Positions 9,682 through 18,662 of a stretch of DNA of 42,397 nucleotides are shown piece by piece (within the stretch, counting starts at the first letter, position 1; each line of letters opens with the position of its first letter). Both the position numbers and the translations under genes were made by a program. This stretch comes from an uncultured Acidimicrobiales bacterium (GTDB lineage Bacteria; Actinomycetota; Acidimicrobiia; Acidimicrobiales; SZUA-35), in NCBI GenBank assembly GCA_938029215.1, contig CALHFG010000033.1:1-42397 (forward strand). The letters are read 5' to 3'. The notes under the pieces are model-generated. The model was not told the DNA's origin and searched no databases. It saw nothing but the letters and a program-made list of their open reading frames with translations.

Positions 9682-10578
9682 ATGCAAAGGACCACTGAGA
9701 TGGGCGAAATGAATCTGACCGAGATCAACGAGCGAATCGAGAAGCACCTGCCTCTCGTAAAGCACGTGGTCTTCCAGGTCGCCGTGCACTTTCCCCGGCA
9801 CGTTGACCGTGAAGAACTGGCACGAGCTGGCGCTCTTGGACTCGTCGAGGCATCCCGCCGATACGACGAGGACCGAGGCGTCCCCTTCGAACGGTTCGCC
9901 GCTCAGCGAATCCGCGGTGCAATCCTCGACTCGGTTCGAGCCGCCGACTGGGCCCCTCGCTCGGTCCGCCTGCTGGCCCGTCGCCTCGAAAGCACCGAGC
10001 AGTATTTGGCATCGGAACTCGGACGAGTACCCACTCTGCAAGAGATGGCGACCGAACTCGGTGTGGGCATGGACGAGCTTTCCAAACTTCGCGATCGCCT
10101 GTTCCGCAGTGTCGTGTTGGCATTGGATCACGAGACCAGCAGCGACGCCGACGAAGACCTCACCCTGGTAGACGTGCTCGAAGACGCAAACTCGATCGAG
10201 CCCTCCGAGGAGCTCGAGACTCGTGAGCTTCACAGCTACCTCCGCGATGCGGTGAGCCTTCTCCCCGAACGTCAGCGTTTCGTGATCGTTGGCTACTTCC
10301 TTGAGGGCAAGACCTCTCAGGACCTCGCTCGTTTCCTCGGCGTCACCGAATCTCGAATCTCCCAGCTGCGCAGTGAAGCGCTGCGCAACCTGAAGCTCGG
10401 TATCGAGGCCCAGTTCGATGACACCGACGAAGAGGCACCCGCCGGTCGAGTCGCCAAGCGTCAGGCTGCCTACGCCAATGCTCTTGGCGATCGAAGCGAG
10501 TGGAAGGACCGGCTCGGTCGGTGGGATGTCGGCTACGACGTGCCCGAGGATCCCCTGCTTCCCGTGGGCAGCATGTAA
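9682..10578 (+). CDS. FliA/WhiG-family RNA polymerase sigma factor
   Basis: 298 residues, group 3 sigma factor. Region 2 has DREELARAGALGLVEASRRYD, with FAAQRIRGAILDSVRAADW next, a pattern diagnostic of FliA/WhiG. Region 3 follows (GRVPTLQEMATELGV), and region 4 includes LPERQRFVIVGYFLEGKTSQ and VTESRISQLRSEALRNLK. A C-terminal tail of about 50 residues after region 4 is longer than usual. The start was set at 9682 because GGAGG lies 5 bases upstream; the frame stays open to a GTG at 9556, but that stretch includes the promoter-like site. Family members control motility or sporulation; no such genes are in view. A strong terminator follows. Confidence 0.92.
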   Translation: MQRTTEMGEMNLTEINERIEKHLPLVKHVVFQVAVHFPRHVDREELARAGALGLVEASRRYDEDRGVPFERFAAQRIRGAILDSVRAADWAPRSVRLLARRLESTEQYLASELGRVPTLQEMATELGVGMDELSKLRDRLFRSVVLALDHETSSDADEDLTLVDVLEDANSIEPSEELETRELHSYLRDAVSLLPERQRFVIVGYFLEGKTSQDLARFLGVTESRISQLRSEALRNLKLGIEAQFDDTDEEAPAGRVAKRQAAYANALGDRSEWKDRLGRWDVGYDVPEDPLLPVGSM

Positions 10579-10600
10579 CAACCCCGATCTCCCTATGTGA

Positions 10601-10627
10601 AGGCCCCGGCTCAAAACCGGGGCCTTT
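10601..10627 (+). terminator. intrinsic terminator of the FliA/WhiG-type gene
   Basis: AGGCCCCGG and CCGGGGCCT pair perfectly (9 bp) around a 7-base loop and are followed by TT, 22 bases after the sigma-factor stop. Confidence 0.85.
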
Positions 10628-10685
10628 GCGCGTGGATCCGAATCTTCGATATTGCAATCGGCCCGCCGGGGCGCGAGGGTGGACT

Positions 10686-11759
10686 ATGACTTCCGTCTCA
10701 CCAATTCTTCCCGGCAAACTTGGCGATCCCGACATGGTCTTGGCTACCGATCCACGTGCCGATCCCAGACTCATCGCCGCGATGGCACCGATCGGCCTGG
10801 ATCAAGCGCCGCCAGATGCTGGCGTGACGATCGACTCCCCCACCGATGTTCTGGTCGAATACGGACTAGCAGCCGAAGAAGGGTTCGATGCTCTGGCCGG
10901 TATCTTCGGTGCCGAGGCGCCGCCGATTGGGAACGTCGAACGTGAAACGGTCGTGATCAAGGGCCAGGACAACAACGACATCACGCTCTATGTGCACCGA
11001 CCAACCGACATCGACGGTCCGGTGCCTTGTGTTCTCCACACCCACGGCGGTGGGATGGTGATCATGGAGGCCAGCAACCTTGGATACATCCGGTGGCGCG
11101 ACGAGCTCGCATCCACCGGGATGCTGGTAGTTGGCGTGGAATTCAGAAACGGCGGCGGAAAGCAAGGGCCCCATCCTTTCCCCGCCGGGCAGAACGACTG
11201 TGTGAGCGCGCTGCAGTGGATTCTGGATGAACGCGACAACCTGAACTACTCGAAGCTGGTCATCTCGGGCGAGTCCGGTGGTGGAAATTTGGCAATCACC
11301 ACCACGATGCGGGCCATGCAGGCTGGAATCGGTGACCAGGTCGACGGGGTGTACGCACAGTGCCCGTACATTTCCGGGCTGTATGCCAGCAAGGATCCGG
11401 CGCTGCCTTCGCTGTATGAGAATGACGACTACTTCCTCAGTTGTTCGATGATGGGTGCGCTCGTACGGATGTACAGCCCGGACGGTTCAGCCGACACCGA
11501 TCCGTTGGCGTGGCCATATCACGCCACTACCGAATCGCTTGCTGGCTTTCCCCCGACGGTGATCTCAGTAAACGAGCTGGACCCGCTGCGTGATGAGGGT
11601 TTGGCGTTTTTCCGAAAGCTGCTTGCTGCCGGTGTGAATGCAACCAGCCGCACGGTCAACGGCACGTCTCACGCTGCCGACTGCATCTTCCGCGATGCGC
11701 TGCCCGATGTATACATGAACACGATCCGAGACATCCACCTGTTTGCCTCGACGCTGTAG
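10686..11759 (+). CDS. alpha/beta hydrolase, hormone-sensitive-lipase-type esterase
   Basis: 357 residues. The oxyanion-hole motif HGGG (120-123), the nucleophile elbow GESGGG (Ser197), an acidic residue in NELDPLRDE (Asp299) and GTSHAAD (His329) give a complete HSL-family triad. Enzymes of this family hydrolyse short-chain esters; the natural substrate is unknown. The N-terminal 85 residues form a cap-like extension. The start is the ATG preceded by GAGGG, 6 bases away; the frame is open further upstream through the preceding terminator, which rules out the longer form. No signal peptide, so it is probably cytoplasmic. Confidence 0.88.
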   Translation: MTSVSPILPGKLGDPDMVLATDPRADPRLIAAMAPIGLDQAPPDAGVTIDSPTDVLVEYGLAAEEGFDALAGIFGAEAPPIGNVERETVVIKGQDNNDITLYVHRPTDIDGPVPCVLHTHGGGMVIMEASNLGYIRWRDELASTGMLVVGVEFRNGGGKQGPHPFPAGQNDCVSALQWILDERDNLNYSKLVISGESGGGNLAITTTMRAMQAGIGDQVDGVYAQCPYISGLYASKDPALPSLYENDDYFLSCSMMGALVRMYSPDGSADTDPLAWPYHATTESLAGFPPTVISVNELDPLRDEGLAFFRKLLAAGVNATSRTVNGTSHAADCIFRDALPDVYMNTIRDIHLFASTL

Positions 11760-11771
11760 CTCGCTCACCAG

Positions 11772-11942
11772 ATGATCGCCCTTAGCGCGGCGGGCGTGCT
11801 CGGTGGCGCCTTCATTGCCGCGGGTGTCATAGCCGTCGCCATCTTCTACGTTCTTGCCAGTGCCGGCGCCGAGCCTCGGTCGGCCGTCGTGCTCCTAGCG
11901 GGCTTTGTCCTGCTCGTGACCGGCTGGATCATCCTCAACTAG
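11772..11942 (+). CDS. 56-residue two-helix membrane protein
   Basis: The frame starts 12 bases after the hydrolase stop and encodes two hydrophobic helices (about residues 4-30 and 36-55) joined by a short loop AGAEPRSA, ending GWIILN. Composition and position argue for a genuine small membrane protein, perhaps co-transcribed with the hydrolase. The Shine-Dalgarno is weak (TCACCAG). No known family recognised. Confidence 0.5.
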   Translation: MIALSAAGVLGGAFIAAGVIAVAIFYVLASAGAEPRSAVVLLAGFVLLVTGWIILN

Positions 11943-11964
11943 CGCCGCGCACGAAGCCACGCCC

Positions 11965-12083
11965 CCACGGCGAAACGACCCGGAGACCGAGGCGTGGGCC
12001 TGTAGTGAAACACAGCCCCGAGGAACGAGGGGCGGAGTGAAACAAAAGGCTCCGACTCGCACGAAGGCGAGTGGAGCCAATGT
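11965..12083. repeat. 119-bp direct repeat, copy 1
   Basis: Matches 12169-12287 at 118 of 119 positions; the one difference is C at 11986 against G at 12190. The unit is purine-rich and made of short motifs such as GCGAAACGACCCGG and GAGGAACGAGGGG. It ends in a strong hairpin (GGCTCC...GGAGCC). It contains two GTGAAACA octamers. The 85-base stretch between the copies is built of related motifs (GAAGCGACCCG, GAGGAACGAG). Confidence 0.95.
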
Positions 12084-12168
12084 CAAGACGAAGCGACCCG
12101 CAGGAAGAGCGGCTTTGCTGCAACCAAGCAACGCGGCGAGGAACGAGACCGCAAAGCGAAGACGTCGG

Positions 12169-12287
12169 CCACGGCGAAACGACCCGGAGAGCGAGGCGTG
12201 GGCCTGTAGTGAAACACAGCCCCGAGGAACGAGGGGCGGAGTGAAACAAAAGGCTCCGACTCGCACGAAGGCGAGTGGAGCCAATGT
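12169..12287. repeat. 119-bp direct repeat, copy 2
   Basis: Second copy of the 11965-12083 unit, 204 bases on. It stops six bases before the tRNA-Ile 3' end, so its hairpin is placed as the tRNA terminator. Minus-strand reading frames across it are repetitive and probably spurious. Confidence 0.95.
12248..12282 (-). terminator. probable tRNA-Ile terminator within repeat copy 2
   Basis: On the minus strand, GGCTCC-ACTCGC pairs with GCGAGT-(C)-GGAGCC around a 6-base loop, followed by TTTT, 11 bases after the tRNA end. The same hairpin occurs in repeat copy 1 at 12048-12078, where no tRNA precedes it. Confidence 0.6.
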
Positions 12288-12292
12288 AATCG

Positions 12293-12366
<74 letters not shown>

Positions 12367-12407
12367 GAGTAGAGGTCTGTAGGTTAGCCGCTTTATGCGG
12401 CTAACGG

Positions 12408-13184
12408 CTACTGACTTTCTGCTCGATCCTCACGCTTGGCCCGGTTCTGGGCTCGGCGTACGGTCCGTACTCGCTCTTCCTCGATCACGGTGAACCGAAT
12501 GCCGCCGGTGAGATCGGAGATGAGGTTGAAGATGACGCTCAAGAGGACCAGAAGGACCGATGAGGCGAGGGTGAGCATGGCCGCAGAAACGAGTGCGGCG
12601 TTGAACACTGCCGACTCGTCGATCACAAACTCTTCGAGGGAGGCCAGTTCGGCGATGAGACTCTCGAGGTTTTCCACGACACCGGCGAGTTCTGCGGCGT
12701 TCCATACGAGAACGGCCGAAACAAGGAGCGCTCCGAAAAGGACAACGTGGAAGATTACCGAGAAGCGCAGCACGGACCAGGGGTCGACGTGCCGGACGAC
12801 GCGGCGGACCTTGCGGGCTTTTAGTTTGGGTCGGCCGCCGGCGTTTTCGATCCGGAAATCGATGACGGTGTTTTCATCAGAGGCGAGTCGGCGAGGAATG
12901 ACCACCTGCTCGCCGTGCACGATCTGAGGCTGCGCGGTCGGTGGGCTGGTGGGAACTTCACCGGGGATGAGGGTGGGCGCCGGGCTGAGGGTCTGTACCT
13001 CAGCAACGGGTGCGGAGCTGGCCGTTCCCGAGTCGAGGTCGATGACGGTTTCTGCTTCAACTTCGGGGTCGAGCGGGTCGTCGGCGAGGTCGAAGAACTC
13101 GTCGGTGGCCGGCTCGAATCCGAGGGCCTGAACTAATTCGTCGTCGATGATGAGTTCGTCAGAGGCGGTGTTGGGCGGAACCAT
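12408..13184 (-). CDS. DUF3566 transmembrane protein
   Basis: 258 residues. An acidic, Pro/Thr-rich N-terminal half (1-100) precedes a conserved C-terminal domain starting near VRRVVRHVDPWSVLRFSVIFH. Two membrane helices (about 140-163 and 195-225) flank an acidic loop, and GGIRFTVIEEE closes the domain. This is the DUF3566 family found next to gyrA in actinobacteria (Rv0007 is the mycobacterial neighbour). Its function is not settled, but links to cell division and envelope growth have been suggested for the mycobacterial relatives. Likely co-transcribed with gyrBA. Confidence 0.85.
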   Translation of the reverse strand: MVPPNTASDELIIDDELVQALGFEPATDEFFDLADDPLDPEVEAETVIDLDSGTASSAPVAEVQTLSPAPTLIPGEVPTSPPTAQPQIVHGEQVVIPRRLASDENTVIDFRIENAGGRPKLKARKVRRVVRHVDPWSVLRFSVIFHVVLFGALLVSAVLVWNAAELAGVVENLESLIAELASLEEFVIDESAVFNAALVSAAMLTLASSVLLVLLSVIFNLISDLTGGIRFTVIEEERVRTVRRAQNRAKREDRAESQ

Positions 13185-13222
13185 ACGGCGCCGATGATAG
13201 TTCCATTCTCAGACTTTGCAGG

Positions 13223-13552
13223 TCACCCCCGGCCAGCTAGGCGAATCTGCTTCTCTGCCCGGGCGTGGGCATGAATCCCGTCGCGTTCAATTCTGACGGT
13301 GACGACCGAGCCTTCCTGGTCGAATGCAACCACGATCGCGTCGTTCGCGCGCGCAATCGCCACGGCCGCAGAACGTCCTTCGGCAGCCCCCGCGAGGGCT
13401 GCTGCGTCGGCAGCGGACTGGGCGGCGCTTCGCTGGACCGCGCGATTGGCAACGCCGATGATGAGCAGACAGCCAACCATCGCCACGGCTAACCAAAGAC
13501 CAAACGCCGCCACGAGTATCCCGGCTTCGTTGCGATCTTTGGTGCGGTCCAT
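13223..13552 (-). CDS. TadE/TadG-like single-pass membrane protein
   Basis: 109 residues. The N-terminal helix (about 9-36) follows RNEAGILVAAFGLWLAVAMV and is followed by NRAVQRSAAQSAADAAALAG, which strongly resembles the start of TadG/TadE-like pseudopilin-associated proteins. The rest is a short soluble domain with no motif. Family members belong to tight-adherence pili, but no tad secretion genes are near, and this gene is inserted between gyrA and the DUF3566 gene. Possibly a stand-alone envelope protein. Confidence 0.6.
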   Translation of the reverse strand: MDRTKDRNEAGILVAAFGLWLAVAMVGCLLIIGVANRAVQRSAAQSAADAAALAGAAEGRSAAVAIARANDAIVVAFDQEGSVVTVRIERDGIHAHARAEKQIRLAGRG

Positions 13553-13586
13553 GCGACCACTGTATTCGTCTAACTACGGTTACTGA

Positions 13587-16226
13587 CTACTCTTCTTCGT
13601 CGTTTCCAGTTTCATCGGTGTTTTCTTCGGGGCTTCCGGGTGCGTCTTCGGCGGAAACGTCGTCGTCATCGGAAACGTCGTCATCGGAAACGTCGTCAGA
13701 GTCGTCGAGATCATCGCTGTCGAGGATTCGGGCCACCGCAGAGACGTGATCATCGCCGCCCAGGTTCATGACTCGGACGCCCGTGGCGTCTCTACCCTGC
13801 TGGGAAATCTCGTCGACCCGGGTTCGAATGACGACACCATTGTTGGAGATCAGCAGCACCTGATCGGTCTCGGTAACGAACATGGCACCCGCAACGACGC
13901 CCTTCTTGTCGTTCACCTTGACGCAGCGAACACCAAGCCCAGCTCGATTCTTCGCGCTGAACAGTTCAGGATCGACCCTCTTACCAAACCCTTCGCTCGT
14001 GACCACGAGCAGGTTCGCGTCGGGGTTGTTCACGTCCATCGAGACCAACCGGTCACCTTCACGGAACTTCATGCCGAGCACGCCTGCTGCGGTGCGGCCC
14101 ATCGCTCGAACTTGGTCTTCCTTGAAACGAAGGGCCTGGCCCTTCTCCGACACCATGAAGATGTCGTGCACCCCGTTGGTGGCAACGACGTCGACCAGTT
14201 CGTCTCCCTCGTTCAGGTTGATGGCCCGTAGACCAGCCTTGAGATTGCTGTCGTAGGCATTGAAGACGGTCTTCTTGACTCGACCCATACGCGTGGCGAA
14301 GAACAGATAGCGATTGGTCTCGTAATCGCGGGTGTCGATAATCGCCTGGATCTTCTCATCGGATTCAACCTGCAATAGGTTGACCAGCGCCAAGCCACGC
14401 GACTGACGGCTTGAAATGGGAATCTGGTGCGCCTTGATCCGGTACACCTTGCCCTTGTTGGAGAAGAACAGCAGATAGGCGTGAGCCGACGTCTGCAGCA
14501 GGTGGGTGATCAGGTCCTCATCGTCCTTTTTGAGCTTGGCCCCGGTCACTCCCCTACCGCCGCGAGCCTGAGCCCGAAACTCATCCACCGACACGCTCTT
14601 GATGTAACCCGAGGCGGTCAGGGTGATGATGACCTCCTCGTCGTCGATCAGGTCTTCAATTCCGAGCTCACCAGGATCGTTGGTGAGCTGGCTGAGACGC
14701 GGCGTGGCGAACTCGTCCTTGATCTCCAATAGCTCGGCCTTGATGACTTCGTCTCGGCGCGTCGGGTTCGACAAGATCTCGTCGAGTTCGGCCAGCAGGG
14801 TATTCTTTTCGGCCAGCTCGGTTTCGAGGTCGACCCGAGCCAGACGAGTGAGGGTGCCAATCTGCATTGACAGAATGTCGTCGGCCTGCACATCGGAGAA
14901 CTCGAATGGCGCCTGTTGGAGTTTCTCGCGCGCCTCCGGGCGGTCTTCACTGGCTCGGATAAGCGCAATGATCTCGTCGAGCACGTCGCGTGCTTGGATA
15001 CGACCCTCGAGCACGTGGATACGGCGAGCGGCTGCGTCGCGATCATGCTGGGTGCGACGGGTAATGACCTCGCGCTGATGATCGACGTAGGCCAACAGCA
15101 GATCGCGCAACGTCATCTGACGTGGGACACCATCGACCAGGGCCACCATGTTGGCGCTAAAAGTCATCTGCATCGGGGTGTGCTTGAACAGATTGTTCAG
15201 CACAACGATGGCGGGTGCGTCGCGTTTCAGTTCAAATACCAAGCGCAACTTGCCACGGGCGGACTCGTTTCGAATCTCGCGGATGCCGTCGATTACGCCA
15301 CGCTCGACCGCATCGGCTGCCTTTTCTGCGATCCGATCGACCGATGTCTGATACGGAACCTCGGTAACAATGATCTGGGTGCGGCTCTTGTCTTCCACGA
15401 TCTCGGCGACGGCCCGCATCTTGATGCTGCCCTTACCGGTTGTGTACGCATCACGAATCCCGCCTCGACCCAAGATCTGAGCACCGGTGGGGAAATCTGG
15501 GCCCTTTACGTGGTCGGCAAGATCTTCGGAGGTGGCATCGCCGTTATCGATCAGATGGATCGCCGCGTCGATGGTCTCGCCCAGGTTGTGGGGCGGGATG
15601 TTGGTGGCCATTCCGACCGCGATGCCCTGGCTCCCGTTGACCAAAAGGTTCGGAAAGCGGGACGGCAGAACGGTGGGTTCGGTCTTCTTGCCATCGAAGT
15701 TGTCGACGAGGTCAACGGTGTCCTGGTCGATGCCTTCAACCATCTTCATGGCAAGTTGGGTGAGACGGGCCTCGGTGTATCGATACGCGGCGGGTGGATC
15801 GTCGGGCGAACCAAAGTTGCCGTGGGGGTCGACCAAGGTGTGGCGCAGCGAGAAGCTTTGCCCCATTCGAACCATCGAGTCATAAATCGCGGTGTCGCCG
15901 TGAGGGTGATAGTGACCAATGACGTCGCCGACCACGGTTGCGCTCTTCACGTGGGCCCGGGCCGGCGTATGGCCCCGGTCGTACATCGACCACAGGATGC
16001 GTCGATGGACCGGCTTCAAACCATCTCGTGCGTCGGGAAGCGCTCGAGAAACGATGACCGACATGGCGTACTCGAGGAACGAGTTCTCCATTTCGGTTTG
16101 AATTTCGATCGGCTCGATGCCATCGGGCCGATCGATGAGTCGTTCGGTTTCATCTTCGAACTCGTCGACTGATCCATCAGAATCAGTGGGCTCATCGGGA
16201 TCTACGGGGGGCGGCAGGTCAGTCAT
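13587..16226 (-). CDS. gyrA: DNA gyrase subunit A
   Basis: DNA gyrase A, 879 residues, which cleaves and rejoins DNA in the A2B2 gyrase complex. The catalytic Tyr is Y150 in AAYRYTEAR. The quinolone-determining segment reads [12 protein letters not shown], with Thr112 and Asp116 at the E. coli Ser83 and Asp87 positions. The C-terminal beta-pinwheel contains the GyrA box ([10 protein letters not shown]). The N-terminus adds about 35 acidic residues, and the C-terminus is a strongly acidic tail encoded by tandem 15-base units (DVSDD repeats). Eleven bases separate it from gyrB. The start ATG has a GAAAGG upstream. Confidence 0.98.
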   Translation of the reverse strand: MTDLPPPVDPDEPTDSDGSVDEFEDETERLIDRPDGIEPIEIQTEMENSFLEYAMSVIVSRALPDARDGLKPVHRRILWSMYDRGHTPARAHVKSATVVGDVIGHYHPHGDTAIYDSMVRMGQSFSLRHTLVDPHGNFGSPDDPPAAYRYTEARLTQLAMKMVEGIDQDTVDLVDNFDGKKTEPTVLPSRFPNLLVNGSQGIAVGMATNIPPHNLGETIDAAIHLIDNGDATSEDLADHVKGPDFPTGAQILGRGGIRDAYTTGKGSIKMRAVAEIVEDKSRTQIIVTEVPYQTSVDRIAEKAADAVERGVIDGIREIRNESARGKLRLVFELKRDAPAIVVLNNLFKHTPMQMTFSANMVALVDGVPRQMTLRDLLLAYVDHQREVITRRTQHDRDAAARRIHVLEGRIQARDVLDEIIALIRASEDRPEAREKLQQAPFEFSDVQADDILSMQIGTLTRLARVDLETELAEKNTLLAELDEILSNPTRRDEVIKAELLEIKDEFATPRLSQLTNDPGELGIEDLIDDEEVIITLTASGYIKSVSVDEFRAQARGGRGVTGAKLKKDDEDLITHLLQTSAHAYLLFFSNKGKVYRIKAHQIPISSRQSRGLALVNLLQVESDEKIQAIIDTRDYETNRYLFFATRMGRVKKTVFNAYDSNLKAGLRAINLNEGDELVDVVATNGVHDIFMVSEKGQALRFKEDQVRAMGRTAAGVLGMKFREGDRLVSMDVNNPDANLLVVTSEGFGKRVDPELFSAKNRAGLGVRCVKVNDKKGVVAGAMFVTETDQVLLISNNGVVIRTRVDEISQQGRDATGVRVMNLGGDDHVSAVARILDSDDLDDSDDVSDDDVSDDDDVSAEDAPGSPEENTDETGNDEEE

Positions 16227-16237
16227 GATCGGCCTTT

Positions 16238-18250
16238 CTAAATGTCCAGGAAGCGGACATCGTCGGCGTTGTTCTGAATGAAGGCCTTGCGGCTTTCCAC
16301 GTCTTCACCCATGAGAATCGCAAAGATCTCATCGGCCTTTACTGCGGTCTCAACCGTCACCTGCAAGAGCGTTCGGCTCTCTGCGTCCATGGTGGTGACC
16401 TGCAGTTCGTCGGCGTCCATCTCGCCGAGACCCTTCAGGCGAGCGAAGTCAGCCTTCGGGTGTTCGGCTCGGTAGGCGTCGCGCGCCGGATCGTCCTTCA
16501 GGTACACCTTGGACTTGCCCGCGACGGTGCTGTACAGCGGCGGCTGGGCCACGTATACATAGCCCGCTTCGACCAAAGGCCGCATCTGCCGGAAGAAGAA
16601 CGTGAGCAGTAGGGTGCGGATGTGTGAGCCGTCGACGTCGGCATCAGCCAGCAGGATGATCTTGTGGTAGCGGGCTTTCTCGACATCGAATTCCTCGCCA
16701 ATTCCAGCGCCCAGGGCCTGAATAAGCGAAATGATCTCAGTGTTTTTGAAGATGCGATCGGGCCTGGCCCTCTCAACATTGAGAATCTTGCCTCGAATCG
16801 GCAAGATGGCCTGGCTGTAGGGGTCTCGGGCGTCTTTGGCGGTACCGCCTGCACTGTTTCCCTCCACAATGAAGATTTCCGACTCGTGAGGGTTCTTGCT
16901 CTGACAGTCGGCCAGCTTTCCGGGCAGACCCGCTCCTCCCAGAGCAGATTTGCGAACCGTCTGACGCGCTTTCATGGCAGCGATGCGTCCTCGCTGGGCC
17001 TGTATGGCTTTGCTCACCATGGCCTTCGCTTCGTTCGGGTGCTCCTCCAGCCACTCGGTGAGCTTTTCATTGGTGGCCTTGGTTACCAGCGAACGGACCG
17101 AGACATTGCCCAGCTTGGACTTGGTTTGTCCCTCGAACTGAGGCTCGCCGAGCCGGACTGAAATGATTGCCGTTAGACCCTCCCGAATGTCTTCACCAGC
17201 AAGGTTTTCGTCTTTCTCCTTCAGCGATCCGCGCGCTTTAGCGTAGGCGTTCACCGTGCGGGTGAGCGCCGAACGGAAGCCCTCTTCGTGCATGCCACCC
17301 TCGGTGGTGGAAATGCCGTTCGCGAAACTGTGAATGCCGTCGCTCTGGAACCCTGTGTTCCAAGAGAATGCGATCTCCACCTCTTCGCCCTCACCCTGTT
17401 CGGTGAAGTGACCAATTTCGTCAAACAGTTCTTCTTTGGCGCTGTTGAGATGTCGCACGAAATCCTTGAGACCGCCGTCGTAGCGGAAGGTGACGTCTTC
17501 GGCGTCTTCGTTTCGATCATCGGCGAGGCGAAATTCAAGTCCTGCGTTCAGGAACGCCATCGTCTGGAAACGCTCCATGAGCGTCTTGCGGGTGAAGACA
17601 ATGCCCTCTTTGAAGATCGTGGGATCAGGCCAGAATCGCACCGTGGTGCCGCGACGGGGGGTGCCGTCTTCGTTGAGAGGCGAGTCTCCCACCTCATGAA
17701 GCGACACATCAGGCTGACCGCCGTCCTTGAAGGACATGAAATGACGTGTCCCCTTACGATCGATCTCTACCTCGACACGGGTGGACAATGCGTTGACGAC
17801 CGACACACCCACGCCGTGCAAGCCACCGGAAACCTTGTAGCCAGAAGCCTCGCCGCCGAACTTTCCTCCGGCGTGCAGGACCGTGAGCACGACTTCTGCT
17901 GCCGTGAGCGGTGCGTACTTGGGATGAACCCCGGTGGGAATTCCACGACCGTCATCGACGACCTCCACTCCCCCATCGGCCAAGAGACGAACCAAAATGA
18001 CATCGCAATGGCCAGCCATTGCCTCGTCAACGGCGTTATCCACCACTTCCCACACCAGGTGGTGCAGCCCGATGGGGCCGGTTGACCCGATGTACATCCC
18101 GGGTCGTTTCCGTACCGCTTCGAGGCCTTCGAGAACCTGGATGTTTTCTGCGCCGTAGTCCGCAGATGCCGCCGCAATGCTCTTGTCGGGACCCGTAGAG
18201 TCCGCGGCCGAAGCAGCGCCGTTTTCGACTTCTTTTTCAGGTGTTGTCAA
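16238..18250 (-). CDS. gyrB: DNA gyrase subunit B
   Basis: DNA gyrase B, about 670 residues, the ATPase subunit. The GHKL nucleotide-binding elements are EVVDNAVDEAMAG, DDGRGIPTGVHP and GGLHGVGVSVVNALS. The TOPRIM domain has VEGNSAGG and DADVDGSHI, and the ending MGEDVESRKAFI is typical. In the TOPRIM motif the usual EGDSAGG carries Asn465 instead of Asp (codon AAC at 16856-16858). The start is taken as TTG at 18250 (MTTPEKEV), 28 bases after the dciA stop and preceded by AGGG; an ATG at 18310 would overlap dciA. Forms an operon dnaA-side with dciA and gyrA. Confidence 0.96.
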   Translation of the reverse strand: MTTPEKEVENGAASAADSTGPDKSIAAASADYGAENIQVLEGLEAVRKRPGMYIGSTGPIGLHHLVWEVVDNAVDEAMAGHCDVILVRLLADGGVEVVDDGRGIPTGVHPKYAPLTAAEVVLTVLHAGGKFGGEASGYKVSGGLHGVGVSVVNALSTRVEVEIDRKGTRHFMSFKDGGQPDVSLHEVGDSPLNEDGTPRRGTTVRFWPDPTIFKEGIVFTRKTLMERFQTMAFLNAGLEFRLADDRNEDAEDVTFRYDGGLKDFVRHLNSAKEELFDEIGHFTEQGEGEEVEIAFSWNTGFQSDGIHSFANGISTTEGGMHEEGFRSALTRTVNAYAKARGSLKEKDENLAGEDIREGLTAIISVRLGEPQFEGQTKSKLGNVSVRSLVTKATNEKLTEWLEEHPNEAKAMVSKAIQAQRGRIAAMKARQTVRKSALGGAGLPGKLADCQSKNPHESEIFIVEGNSAGGTAKDARDPYSQAILPIRGKILNVERARPDRIFKNTEIISLIQALGAGIGEEFDVEKARYHKIILLADADVDGSHIRTLLLTFFFRQMRPLVEAGYVYVAQPPLYSTVAGKSKVYLKDDPARDAYRAEHPKADFARLKGLGEMDADELQVTTMDAESRTLLQVTVETAVKADEIFAILMGEDVESRKAFIQNNADDVRFLDI

Positions 18251-18278
18251 GGCCCTAATTCTAGCCGCTGGAAGGCCT

Positions 18279-18620
18279 CTACTGGTGCCGCTGACGCACC
18301 CGAATTCCACGTACTTGCACGCCAGGAAAGCGAGTCTCCACCTCGGTGCAAACGGTGCGCTCCATCCATCGGAGCTGGCTGGCCCAGGCTGGATCGTCGC
18401 AGCTAATAAGTAGCACCTTTTCTGTCAAAGAGACCGGGCGCGAAACAGTACTCAATTTGGGGCCCACGATCTCTTCCCAGGCGGTGCGCAGCCCGGTGAG
18501 GGTGTCAACCGGCGCAGACTTGAGATGGCGCATGTATCGATCCATGGCCTCACTCAACGTGATTCCCACCGGTTGGTCGAACGGATCAAAGGGATCGTCC
18601 TCGATATCGCTCATTTCCAT
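18279..18620 (-). CDS. dciA: DciA-family (DUF721) protein
   Basis: 113 residues of the DUF721/DciA family, ancestral loaders or recruiters of the replicative helicase DnaB. Diagnostic parts are the central AWEEIVGPKLSTVSRPVSL followed by VLLISCDDPAWASQL. Position between recF and gyrB is the normal one in actinobacteria. The start is the ATG with GGAGG 7 bases upstream; a five-codon ATG frame (MKWK) lies between them, which could reduce initiation. No zinc motif. Confidence 0.9.
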   Translation of the reverse strand: MEMSDIEDDPFDPFDQPVGITLSEAMDRYMRHLKSAPVDTLTGLRTAWEEIVGPKLSTVSRPVSLTEKVLLISCDDPAWASQLRWMERTVCTEVETRFPGVQVRGIRVRQRHQ

Positions 18621-18662
18621 TTCATGGCCTCCGCGGGAACCGATCGCTGGTTCGGTCTCGTC

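Noticed and set aside
8827..10614. 595-residue minus-strand open frame opposite the Rossmann protein and sigma-factor genes
   Set aside because: It is antisense to two well-recognised genes, has no family features, and its sequence reflects GC-rich codon bias of the opposite strand.
11895..12284. minus-strand repetitive frame across the 119-bp repeats
   Set aside because: Its internal protein repeat simply mirrors the DNA repeat; composition is unlike neighbouring genes and it runs into the tRNA terminator.
11965..12287. CRISPR-like array
   Set aside because: Only two long units with one spacer made of related sequence, and no cas genes nearby.
14916..16172. 418-residue plus-strand open frame opposite gyrA
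   Set aside because: Shadow of gyrA codon usage; no recognisable domain or ribosome site.
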